Source: Trileptium ribeirensis (Eukaryota > Nematoda > Enoplea > Enoplida > Thoracostomopsidae). From it: a DNA stretch of 64,000 nt. The position numbers were made by a program, and so were the translations under genes. Numbering within the stretch: the first letter of the stretch is position 1; each line of letters begins with the position of its first letter. Under the pieces are notes generated by a model. That model was not told the origin of the DNA. It saw only the letters and a list, made by a program, of their open reading frames with translations, and searched no databases. The stretch lies in contig JASANE010000408.1 of the NCBI GenBank assembly GCA_030248225.1, forward strand, positions 29,147-93,146, written 5' to 3'. This document shows positions 30,423 to 40,696 of the stretch, in pieces.

Positions 30423-32560
30423 CATATATAAAAAATTTTGTTAATTTTAGCTGGAAAATACGCTCTGTCTACATGAAAAAATAAAAAACGCATAATCATT
30501 CATAAGAAAAGAAACTACTACAATATTTGCAAGCATCGCCCTTGGTAGACTTGTACCCATATTTATTTATTCGTTTACAATTAGTATTGGCGAAGTTTAA
30601 CTTTTCGACAAGAAGTACTTTGTCTTTATGCAATGTAATTTACTTTGGACTTGACGTGATACTTTTGCTGTTAATGAACACTGAAGATGTTTACCAACAT
30701 TTCAATGTCGTGTCCCAAAAAGTACCGTTGTGCAACAATCTAATGTTCTGTATTTTCACTTCCAGGAAGACACCATTTGTTCTCGCAACAAGAAGGAGCA
30801 TTTTTAGCATCATTCTAAGGAAATGTATAGCTTTCAGTTTCTGCTTAAAATTTGCTCAGGATGTTTGCTGCACCGCACAGGCTGGCGTCACATACAAATA
30901 CTTTGATTCCGGATGCCTGTCGAGTAACAAGCCTAATTCTAAACACAATAGTGGTAAGGAATGTATATGACTGTGGTACCGCCTACCGAAAATTAGTTCG
31001 TCGTTAAACTTAGTTGATTGCTAGATGCTAATAATTTTATTTATGTTTTCACCAATAACGTGTGGTTGCGTCTTCACCATTCAGAAATTATACTAACGTG
31101 TCGTAAATTATTAACTTACAACCTTTTATTACACCACGAGATGAGATGGTAAAAATCCCGACTAAATGAGCTCCATTAGTTCTAGTGCTCTGAGCTTTAG
31201 GCATAGCGTTGGCCTAGTTGTCGCTTTCTAGTGGATGTTTCCAGTGTTTGTTTTGGAAGGCTAATTATTATGCGTGCGACATCAATTTATGACGGCGAGT
31301 TATAACGCCTATTTGTTAGTGTCTGCCTGAAAATAAGTGTCTGTGCCATGATGACATGACAATATAGTCGTAGCCTCGAAAAGACATATAAGTTACGAAC
31401 TTTCAAAACTATTTTGTTGGTTTGATAAAACCCGCACAACCCTGTTTTCGTGCAATGAGTCGGACCAATATTCGCAACCTCGATGTGAATGCAAGAATCA
31501 ATCTTCAGAAACCATACATGCCAAAGGTGGGTTCAAGGGGCTACACCCTGAGGCCTAGGACCGACCAAGGCCATGGTGTACCCGCTCAAAGTACCACTCT
31601 ATCTCCCTTTGGTGCGCAGCAATCCTCCTTCCCCACCGCCGAAAATGTGGCGAAAATTCACAAAAATTGGGGTAAAACTGGCAGAAAATGAAGGAGGTTC
31701 TCGGAGGAATGCGATGTCGTCAACTGTTTTCAGCACCCGGAGCACCTCCCGCTAGGGCCTCTACCTCCTCATCCTCTTAGATGGACGCCAGCCCTTCCCT
31801 ACCCACTTCTGTCCCCTGAGACCTCGGAGCGACATAATGTATGCTCAAAAACTATTTGTCAGTACTGCAAATTTATATCTGCTTGGTTGCAGTTAAAGTT
31901 TACTTCCGTTTTATTATTAGGCTTTTAGTTCGTTCCCAAAAGCACAAAAAACCAGCATAACTATCAATGCCAAAATCATAAGTATATACGCAAAAACTGT
32001 CTTTATGATGGTAATGTACAGCTGTGTCTATAATATGATTCATACGTACAATATCTGCATCATACACGCTCATAGTGGTTATCCGTTGAGGCAACGTCCC
32101 TCCTCTGATTCCTCGGCTTCCTCCACCACCACGACCCCCCGCCCCCCCCACTGACGGCGCCACAAGCCGACACTGTTTGCGGACTAAGACATAGGCGGTG
32201 TAATATATTTCGGAGTGGAAAGAAAAGCCTTTAAGTTCCTTCTTTAAAATTCAAAGCATTTCTAAATCTTTCAAGTTAAATTTGTTAATGACATCTGCTG
32301 ATGACTATTAATTACATACTTATTTAAACTAAAAATGACATGATGACTTGTTTCTGAGTGAATCTGTATCAACACGTTTTAGCAGTTAAATGACGGAGAC
32401 TTAAAATGTTTCGTCATGGCGACAGCATTAGCGTGCCATCATCGGCATTCTAGGTTTTTAATAAATAACTAATACGCATTAACTTAAGTGCCACTCCTTG
32501 GTTGGTTCAAATATAACCAGATCGGATCTTGCCTACTGGCTGAAACCCGAGTGCGCTGCT
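30423..32560. other. AT-rich spacer without a recognised gene
   Basis: Only short frames without recognisable similarity; the longest, 30527-30970 (+), has the composition of noncoding AT-rich DNA. Confidence 0.5.
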
Positions 32561-32563
32561 ACT

Positions 32564-32756
32564 TTATTTCATTTGAGGAAGACGTGGTGAAGCGCTGCTA
32601 TACATGTCATTCACTTCCTGAAACATATTATCTTTACTGCCAAGAGTAACCTGACCTGGTATCAGTCTAGATACTACACTGTTTCGGTAAACTATGCTGT
32701 CCTCACCGGCCAACCGACTTAAGTCAGCAACATGTCGTGGCCAAAATGCTCGTCTA
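32564..32756 (-). CDS. Possible terminal exon, unknown protein
   Basis: After a possible acceptor (ATTTTATAG) a frame runs for about 60 codons, ending at TAA 32564-32566 (…FQEVNDMYSSASPRLPQMK). It lies downstream of the HtrL-like exon on the same strand, but I cannot show that they join. It could be chance. Confidence 0.2.
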
Positions 32757-32907
32757 TAAAATCCATCATCAGTTGCATCACAGTAAAGTGGTAATTAAGT
32801 TTCTTAACAAGGTTGTTATATGTATAATTTAAAGATGACACTGTTATAAAAAATTGTCGATGAGTGATCTTTATAGTTATAACAAAAACATACATATTTG
32901 ATCTTAC

Positions 32908-33267
32908 CTCGAAAGTATCCAATATCAAGCCAAGCAACATATCGATAATCTGTGTTGCGATTCATATCGATAACCCTTCCGAGAACTTCGTATTTCATAT
33001 TCATCACTGCTACGTATTCCGGATTGTTTATCGGAGGCATTGTTCGAAATTCTGGATGGCAGACAATTTTTCTGATCGCCGTAACTTGATCAAACGCATT
33101 CATCGATGTTCGTTCAAAGTATTCTAAGCGTGTTGGCAAATATTGTCTTATCGATTGTATGTATTCGAAAAATGGCCAGCTGTCGGTGTATATAAATACC
33201 GGGTTCACAACTTTGCCGTACGCCGATGCCCAAGACCAATACTCGGATGCATTTCGATTCGTAGTTC
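32908..33267 (-). CDS. Exon of a host gene with an HtrL/YibB-like domain
   Basis: A 360-base open stretch bounded by a possible acceptor (ATATTCAAG at 33268) and a good donor (GAG|GTAAGATC at 32907). It encodes ASEYWSWASAYGKVVNPVF, then IYTDSWPFFEYIQSIR and later NPEYVAVMNMKYEVLGRVID…YVAWLDIGYFRG. The pattern (W-A…N-PV-x-x-T/Y-D, then Y-x-x-V-M-x-x-K, then W-x-D-x-G-Y-F-R) is that of HtrL/YibB family proteins, which occur in bacteria and nematodes; their role is unknown. It seems the only host protein-coding candidate here. Flanking exons are not assigned. Confidence 0.5.
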
Positions 33268-34553
33268 CTTGAATATATAATTATCTATTACGCAAATAAT
33301 GAAGATTGCTTACGCTAAAGTTAATAAATCCACAAAAGGAAGCAATCATATTGGCAAATCGCAATGTTTCGAGTAGTGTGCTTAGCGCATTAGATTTGGC
33401 GATACTTACGAATGCGATGAACTCTATTTATGTTGTTTATAAAGTAGAGTTAAAACACACAAGTTTTTAAGAATACCAGTTTCTATTCCTCATCCTGGCC
33501 TCAATAATTGGCTATGATACGAACAAATAAAATGCTTTGTTATGCCCAATACCGCCGCGGTTCTCAACATATACCTTAGAATTAACAATCGATAAACAAC
33601 ATATAATACGAACTCATTGATTCGCTGAATATAATCAGTGAATACTAACTTGCTAACATTGTCAAAACGATAATCACGCTAAATATTACAATATCACATG
33701 CGTTAACACGTCATGAGAGTAACAGATTCGCGGCAGTTGATGTGACTCAGAATAACAATATGATCTTCACGAGGAGGTGATATTTTTTTCTAAAATTCAC
33801 TGTGATGGCTCTCAGGTTAGCACAAGTGCGTCTGCTGAATTTTAAAGTCCAACATCATAGTTCACGTCCAACATAAGGTCGTAAGCTAGTAAAAATACAT
33901 TTCACTAGTAGTTTTTGCATGTTCTTCAAACATATTGAGGAATATATAAACTTTACTCCAGGAAAAATGATCTATTTCAATCATATAATTTTCTAACACA
34001 ACGTACTCATGTAGTAAGCGTACAGGGTTCTCGGTAGATTTTACGAAAAGAGTAACTGATTTTCCTGGTGAAACGTAATTTTTTTCCTACTTTCCTACTC
34101 TTGAATCCAAACCATTTTATCACTATACCTTTCATATAAGGACTAATAAATTTTTCGTAATATAGTTAATGAATCATAAAATACTGTTACATACGGATTT
34201 CAGGATAGCCATCAATAACACCTGCTTAAACTGCATCCAGTCTTTAAAGTGTGTTAAGTTCTTATAATACAGCAATTTTATTTGCATCAACATTTTCTCT
34301 CGAAATCTATACTGTATGTACACAGTAGGAGTAGGTACTCCTACTTCTTGGATAACAGCAGTAATATATTATTGCTAGCGCGCAATTTTATATACATATT
34401 GACCTGATTTACCTCACTCTGCGGTTGCAGGGTGCCTCCATGTAGATGTTTGCTCGCTACTCATCGCTGTTCATAATGTACTAGAGGGAAACATTTTCGA
34501 CTCCATTCGGTGGAAACCAAACCAAAATAAAAACTCTCCTAATAGCTTCGGAC

Positions 34554-34820
34554 GGGTTACCCAGCTGCACCGTCAGATTTCTACTAAACGGTGCCAACGC
34601 GACTGCGCCTTCCTCGACACTCAAGGGACTGGTATCGATGCACCTAGTTTCAAGGGGTCGGTTAGCTTAGCAGGCCGCAGGAAGACTTTGCCAGAGTGTC
34701 CGATCTATCCCATTTCAGTGGCGCACGTGGCTAGTTTTGTGGTATGATTCACCAGAGGTCCCCCGTGATAGTTAACCCCTAGGCCTATGTATAGGTAATA
34801 AGGTGGACTCTGCCTTTTCC
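34554..34820 (+). repeat. Diverged relic of the giant LTR U5 end
   Basis: Shares CTTAGCAGGCCGCAGG, GCGCACGTG, GGTATGATT and AGGTCCCCC with 8600-8830 and 46440-46670 in the same order, with poor similarity between. It includes the best tRNA-Pro-like stretch in the window (34719-34766). An old fragment or a related element. Confidence 0.5.
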
Positions 34821-34896
34821 ACCCGACAATCAATCAAGCCGAAATTTTGTACATGAAATGGTTTACACTATTTTACTGGCTGAAGTCAGCATTATT

Positions 34897-35623
34897 TGTG
34901 CAAAATTTTCTCTGAGTACTGACTGCTTTAACGATTGTTTATATAAGAAGTAGACTCGAACTTTGCATAATTTTGTGGTAGCTGCTTTTGAATTGTTATT
35001 GTTTAGATGGTAGTTATTGTCACAGCCGTCAGGCTGTGACATTGATTTCTCATTTTGTCAGAGTGTGCATTACAGCTTTGGTTGCACTGCACTGCTCGTA
35101 TCTGTTTTAGTCTAAGCCTTTTCAGTTCCGACCGCTGGAGTCTGCGTGACAGGCTTAAATGGCATGCAGCAAACGTGTCGGATTTGTTGAATACAATTGA
35201 GATGAAATCATTTAGGAATTCCGAGAATTGATGACATCGAAAATTATATTATCAACTTTACCAGGTCTGAATTCATTCTTGCTATTTCATAGACAGCATA
35301 TTCGCAAACGCTGAAGTCACATAATTTGACGTTTCAAAAACCATATATTATGCTGAACCGTCGTAAAGTTTATATTTAAATAACTATATGTAGTCCAGGC
35401 ACATAAATTCTATTGTTAATAGCAATATGACTGCTGTGACATTCTTCTTTTAAGAAGAAAACTTTTTTGTTTTCAAACGAAAGTTCTTGACACATAGTAT
35501 GTGTTTCCGACAGGGTAGCTTGTTACTATTATTGTTTTGGACAGTAATTATTCGTTCGGACAGTAGTTTATTTGCATAGTAAAGTTACATTAGTATTTTT
35601 GCGGGTCAGAAGAGTTCTTAACA
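34897..35623 (+). repeat. 5' LTR of the BEL/Pao element
   Basis: Starts TGTGCAAAA and ends TTCTTAACA, directly followed by TGGTACTTTG, a likely primer-binding site (35624 on). It holds a perfect hairpin GTCACAGCC-GTCA-GGCTGTGAC at 35019-35040. It has about 520 bases not present in the 3' LTR, bounded by a near-direct repeat (AGTAGTTATT/AGTAATTATT). Confidence 0.7.
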
Positions 35624-35885
35624 TGGTACTTTGTCTTCATTGTCGAACCTGAAATCGTACCTATTTTTGGATTGGGTCTGTCTAATCGTTGTTCAAAGAT
35701 ATTGTGCTTTGTTCTACGATACAAAGATTCTAATTGGTGCATAATTTTTTCAAATTTTTTTGGCCAATTTTCTGGTGATATTCTAAGAAACTGACTGTGA
35801 TTATTGTGGATACAACTTTGAAAAATCAACAGCGTGTTGCAATTCGCACGAACTGTAGAAAGGAGCTTCAAAAGGCGGAGCCGCT

Positions 35886-36422
35886 TTGGTGTCGGAAGAA
35901 CAATCAGACTTTGATGTATTAAGGGGATGTTGTGCTAATCTTAAGGACTATCGGACACGTTTTAATACACTTAATGATGAGATAGTAGGCACGTTGAAAG
36001 ATTATGCCGCCGTGGCTAATGAAATTCAAAAGTGTTTGGTGTTCGATGAAGAAATTTTGGTTATTTTAACAAAATTTTCTTCAAAATTAGAGCAGCAACA
36101 AAGTGTGCGCTTCGGTGAGGCTGCTATAGTCCATCGGTCAGAGTTACGACAGTATCTTTTTGACCACAGGCTCCCTTCAATGAAGCTCCCGAAACTTGAA
36201 ATTATTAAATTTAAAGGCGACGTAATGCAATTTCAAGAGTTTTGGGACGTCTTTGAAACAACTGTACATCAAAATGATGATTTGTCTCACGTGGGCAAGT
36301 TCAAATATTTGTGCAGTTTTCTGGAAGGTGACTCCCTTCGGCTTACTGAAGGGTACCGCCTCGCCAACGCAAATGACGATGCAGTTGTGGTTGTTTTGTC
36401 AGACAGATGTGGCAACAAGTAG
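35886..36422 (+). pseudogene. gag: BEL/Pao Gag N-terminal part (DUF1759-like)
   Basis: 178 codons. LPKLEIIKFKGDVMQFQEFW…FETTVHQNDDLSHVGKFKYL is the Pao Gag signature (DUF1759), preceded by a helix-rich N-terminal part. The frame stops at 36420-36422; downstream matching motifs (SLSDLRNWL) continue in other frames to 36911, so at least one frameshift is present. Confidence 0.8.
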
Positions 36423-36653
36423 ACAGCCATCCATGCGCATTGGGGGACAATTCTCGCTTTACCTGTTTCCAACTATGAGACACAGAAATTGAAGCAAACC
36501 TACGACAAGTGTGAACGGTACATTCGAAGTCTCATAGCGCTAGGGCTTGGCGAGAAGACTTTTAGTCAAGTGTTTGTTTCTATAATCCTTTCTAAACTTC
36601 CGCCATATGTGAAGATGGAATTACACCGCAAAAATGGAACACAACAATGATCT

Positions 36654-36982
36654 TTGAGCGACCTTCGCAATTGGCTCAAGGACGAAATTCGCGCCCGTGA
36701 TTTGAGTCGCTTGACCATCAACAGCTTGAAAACAGCTGAACAATCAAACTTATGGTCTAGGGCAAAAGCGAGTAGCTCTGATTGTTCATTCCGTTTTCAA
36801 AGACCCATGGGCACCTCGTCAAATCTTCTGGCGAACGGTGGTGTCCGAAAAGGTTCAGACCCTACATGCAGTTTCAGTGTGGGGTCGCACTATTCTGATC
36901 AGTGCCCCTAGTACTCCGATATTAAGTCACGGAAACTTAAGGTGCGGGGTAGTTGCTATATTTGTCTGGGTAACGGACATTA
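36654..36982 (+). pseudogene. gag: BEL/Pao Gag C-terminal part with first zinc-knuckle half
   Basis: Contains CSFSVGSHYSDQCP, a TAG stop, then the frame goes on YSDIKSRKLKVRGSCYICLGNGH, a Pao zinc-knuckle region (first knuckle degenerate: Cys replaced by Ser). The second knuckle has C-x2-C-x4-H and is then cut by a MITE; its last Cys lies beyond the insertion. Confidence 0.75.
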
Positions 36983-36985
36983 ATG

Positions 36986-37499
36986 CGGCGTTCGCGTCAT
37001 GATGTCCCCAACGTTTGGAACCTATGTACACCACACAGTTTTCAGAGACACTGTTGATAACAGAGTGTTTTAAACACCCCCTTGCATTTAATAAATTTTT
37101 TCAAAGGTAGCTAATTACGCGTATTACTACTTCTCGACAGTGTCAAACACACCGTGTCTGCTTACAGTTTTATGGACAGTGTGCGGCATTATTTCCCCAG
37201 CTTTCATATGGCCTAGGTACAACTATCGGGTATTTTAAAACACTACGCAGCCTAGTTGACTAATAAACCACATTATCTACATACACCATCTGTTACAGTT
37301 AATTCGCGCCAAATTGGTAGCTAAGGATGCGTACGACACTGTAAAGAAAAAATCCAGTAGCTAGGGGTGTGTCGTACACCCTCGGCAATTGATTTACAGT
37401 ATGGGTGTCACTCAGACTGTCTGTAGAGTAGGGTCGCGACTATAAGGGGAGGGGGCAAAAGTTCCAAACAGCGGGGACATTATAACGTGAACGCCGCAT
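36986..37499. mobile_element. MITE inside the BEL/Pao gag zinc knuckle
   Basis: Inverted ends TGCGGCGTTCGCGTCATGAT (left) and, as reverse complement of the right end, TGCGGCGTTCACGTTATAAT, both continuing with GTCCCC and TTTGGAAC. Flanked by TAA on both sides (36983-36985 and 37500-37502), a 3-bp TWA-type duplication as in PIF/Harbinger MITEs. About 515 bp, no coding capacity. It differs in sequence from the MITE at 27005. Confidence 0.75.
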
Positions 37500-37502
37500 A
37501 AG

Positions 37503-37858
37503 AAAGGAAAATGCCTTAAACCCAGACCGCGCTTCTATTGCAAAAACACAAACCATAACCGGAGCTTGTGCGAGCAGAGTATCTCAGGCAAACAGCCTGA
37601 GAAGTCAACCTGTGAGAGCTGCCGTCCGTATTGGAGCACGTTCTTTGGGACAAGAAGTGTTGCCGATGGCTGGATTTTCCCACGAACGCCGAAAGTCTCA
37701 ATTTTATCCTATTGTTGAGTTAGGAATGTGTGAAATAGATTGAAATAAGCTCATTCTGGTTGCGAACTTCATCGATACAATATCTTGTCCTATTTAGAAT
37801 CATCCAATCGATGCTAAAAATACGCTTGTGTCAGTCATGTGGTACTGGTTGATCCGAC
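37503..37858 (+). pseudogene. BEL/Pao Gag-Pol: last zinc-knuckle part and following region
   Basis: Directly after the MITE the frame reads GKCLKPRPRFYCKNTNHNRS LC in Pao style, completing the split knuckle and giving a further CxxxxNHxxxLC knuckle. The rest to 37858 is broken sequence toward the protease. Confidence 0.6.
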
Positions 37859-38663
37859 GTGTTCAAACTCGTCGAAATTGATGTTCTTGCAGGCATCAAC
37901 TATAATTACGACTTCATCCACGAAGAATGCATTAAGTGCCCTGATGGTTCAATCTTCATTTCTTCAACTCTCTGTTTTATAGGAGCAGGGCAGATTTCGG
38001 GGACGCGTGGTGACAAACAGGTGTCATTGCTGGTCTGTAGTCCTAGACCATTGCTCGACACGAAGTTTTGTGTGGAGAAGTTGTGGCGTCTGGAGAACAT
38101 TGGGTTGCGTCCTACGGATACATCAACGGAGGATGACAAGGCTCTGAACTTTTTCAATGAACCGACACAGTTTTATGACGGTCGCTAATATGTTTGGTTT
38201 CCTTTCACGTCAGATGTCGAATCGTTACCAACGAATGAACATTTAGCGCGACGTCGACTGAATTCGACGCTGAAGCGTATCCGCTCAGATGAACAGTTTT
38301 TAAGTCAATATCAAAAAACTATCGATGAACAAGAGACGTCCAGTATTAGATCAAATTCTATCTTATTCAAAGGACACTGGGGTTCGCAATATAGAAAATG
38401 CATTCTCGCAGGTAGGGTTAAAGCTGCAGTCGCGCAACTTTACACGCTTTTTCTGGGTAAGCTACCTGAATTTGTCATCGACAAGCAAGAATCGTATTGT
38501 GTACAGATTTACACGCGTTCCGTTTGGATTTGCCCCAAGTTCAGTTCTGCTAGCTGGAGCAATTCATCTGCATCTGAAACAGTCGTCATCACAAGTTGCA
38601 AAGCAGATAGAAGGAAATATGTACGACGATAACGTCATTACTGGTGCGATGGAAGTTAGCTAA
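37859..38663 (+). pseudogene. pol: BEL/Pao protease-RT region
   Basis: 37859-38188 carries DVLAGINYNYDFI, the end of the Pao protease-like region (DUF1758), then sequence toward RT. 38325-38663 (another frame) holds the RT parts: VYRFTRVPFGFAPSSVLLAGAI (the PFG…SP motif) and MYDDNVITGA, equivalent to the YVDD box with both Asp present. At least one frameshift between. Confidence 0.8.
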
Positions 38664-38693
38664 GCTAAAACTTTCCACAAAGACGCGAAGAAG

Positions 38694-39543
38694 TTGTTTC
38701 GTGGCACATCCATGAATCTTCGCGAATGGTTTTGCAACTCGGAAGATGTGATAAGTGCTATTGCCACGGATGATCCCGGCAAATCGGCTATCAGCAAGGT
38801 ACTTGGAATAACTAGAGATGTGCAGACAGATACTCTGTCTTGTTGCGGAGTAGAAAACTCCGCTGCTACTGATACCACGAAAAGATAGATGTTTCGTTCA
38901 ATGGCAAAGATAATCGTTTCTTGCGGTTGGTTTGCACCTGTCACACAGGTAGACTACTGCTACAGCAGTTGTGGAAAGATAAAGTTGATTGGGATGATTC
39001 TATTCCATCACCATTGTCAATGGAATGGACCAAATATATGTCACAATTGGAGCAAATTCGATATAATAAAGTGCATCGATGTGTCAATACTTGTGCGATG
39101 AGCAAGGATATATAAAAGTGGAATTGCACACATGTTGCGATGCGTCAACCAACGCATACGCAGTGGTTGTATATCTAAAACTTTCTAGCCACGGTAGCAC
39201 ACCTGTGGTCGTCATATTTAGCAAGGTTCGCATCGGTCCTATTAAAGAACTCTCCATACCGCGCATGAAGCTCATGGGGGGTTTGATTGGCTCTCGAAGA
39301 ATGGACTATATGGCGAGAGAGCTAAATGTGTCGGTTTCGCTCAAATATCTTTGGTGCGATTCACATTGTGTGCTTCACTGGATAACTGTGAAGCTAGTTC
39401 CAACAACATTTGCACGCAACAGACTCAATGAAATTCGGTTTTTTCGAAACGTAACGTTCCGTTATGTATCAACAGCTGATAATCCTGCTGATTTAGCGTA
39501 TCGAGGTTGCTATTTCATGGAGCTCTCAAACAGTAAGCTGTAG
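38694..39543 (+). pseudogene. pol: BEL/Pao RT thumb and RNase H region
   Basis: MNLREWFCNSEDVI…SKVLGI with DVQTDTLS is the Pao region after the RT catalytic box. After a stop and frame change, 39079-39543 has HTCCDASTNAYAVVVYL (RNase H first Asp), FSKVRIGPIKELSIPRMKL, LWCDSHCVLHWI (another catalytic Asp) and FRYVSTADNPADLAYRGC, the standard Pao RNase H signature. Confidence 0.8.
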
Positions 39544-39561
39544 TGGAACGGCCCATCATGG

Positions 39562-39993
39562 TTGATTAGTGCAGCTTCTGAGTGGCCACACAACAAAGAT
39601 TTTAGCAGTCCTAAGGCCGAAGACACTGCTGCCTTGATTGAAATTGAGTCAACTAATGTGGATGTTGACGATTTGAGTGTCAAAAAAGAGGCATTTCGCC
39701 TTGATGCCAGTCGTTTATTGTCCCTAACTCGACTGCTTCGAGTTACTGCTTGGATGTTGCGATTTGTTGATCGGTACCGCAGCATCGCTATTCAATCGGG
39801 CGAACTTACAGCCTGTGAGATAGAAACGGCAGAGCTGTTTTGTGTGAAATGTGTGCAAGCCAACAATTTCGCTGAGTGTCTATTTTCAACCAAACATAAG
39901 GACCGACAGCTAGTGAACAATTTGAGAGTTTTCAGCAATTCGCAATGGGTGGGTACACATTTTGCATTATGTATAGCACATTACCAAAAATAA
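39562..39993 (+). pseudogene. pol: BEL/Pao pre-integrase region
   Basis: LLSLTRLLRVTAWMLRFVDRYRS…GELTACEIETAELFCVKCVQANNF matches the stretch before the integrase zinc-binding domain in Pao elements. The integrase H2C2 and core do not follow; the frame ends and 500 bases of unrecognised sequence lead to the 3' LTR. Confidence 0.75.
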
Positions 39994-40492
39994 ACTGCGC
40001 TTTGAATCCTATGAAGTAGTTGTATTAATACTGAAATAAATGATGCCCAGCTCAATATGATTGAGCAAGTCGAAGTTTGGAACCCGACGGTACACTTTGT
40101 GCTTCATTAAAGTTCAAAACCGAGCAGTGCAGTGATCATTATGAGCCTACCAGTGCCAACTGCGCGTGTGCCAGCGGCCCATTAATACATTGCTTGACTT
40201 GCTAATCGCTTGCAAGGCACAACAATTCGCTGTTGGTCCTGGCTCGACAACTCGCCGAAACCAATCTACAACAATGGTCAATTTGAAGAATTATAGGACT
40301 TCGATGAGCAATTGAAATTGCACCAAACGTCAAAGAGGACTAGAAATTTATGGAAACTTTGGAATGAAGTGTATCCGGGACTGTCATTGTTGAGCTAACG
40401 ATGCAGCGTAGAGTTATTTTACGCAAACGCCTTTATAATGAGTTACAGAAAAATTAGCCTTTGGTACGTGCAACACTTTTTGCTCGCCTGAG

Positions 40493-40696
40493 TGTTGAAA
40501 AATTTCTCTGAATACTGTTTTAACTATTGTTTCCATAAGAAGTAGATTCGAAATTTGCATAATTTTGTGGTAACTGAATTTGAATCGTTATTGTTTGGAT
40601 AGTAGTTATTTGGCTTTCCGTTCGGAAAGAAGTTTAATTACATTCAATGAACAAAGTTACAACAATGTTTTGCGGGTCAGAAGAGTTCTTAACACA
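40493..40696 (+). repeat. 3' LTR of the BEL/Pao element (internally deleted)
   Basis: Starts TGTTGAAAAATTTCTCTGAA, ends GTCAGAAGAGTTCTTAACA; about 204 bases compared with 727 in the 5' LTR. The missing part corresponds to about 35020-35545. Confidence 0.65.

Larger units (their letters stand above)
34897..40696 (+). mobile_element. Decayed BEL/Pao LTR retrotransposon
   Basis: LTRs at 34897-35623 and 40493-40696 share TCTCTGA(G/A)TACTG, TTTGCATAATTTTGTGGTA and GCGGGTCAGAAGAGTTCTTAACA. Between them, in order: gag, zinc knuckles, a protease-region motif, RT, RNase H and the region before integrase, all with Pao-type signatures and broken by stops, frameshifts and a MITE. The integrase core is missing between ~40000 and the 3' LTR. 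A non-functional relic. Confidence 0.85.

Noticed and set aside
30527..30970. 147-codon plus-strand frame
   Set aside because: Composition of AT-rich noncoding DNA, no recognisable motif, no splice context.
31422..32163. Short frames on both strands, including a Gly-rich one
   Set aside because: Gly/Arg run comes from a GC-rich patch; no family similarity or consistent splice sites.
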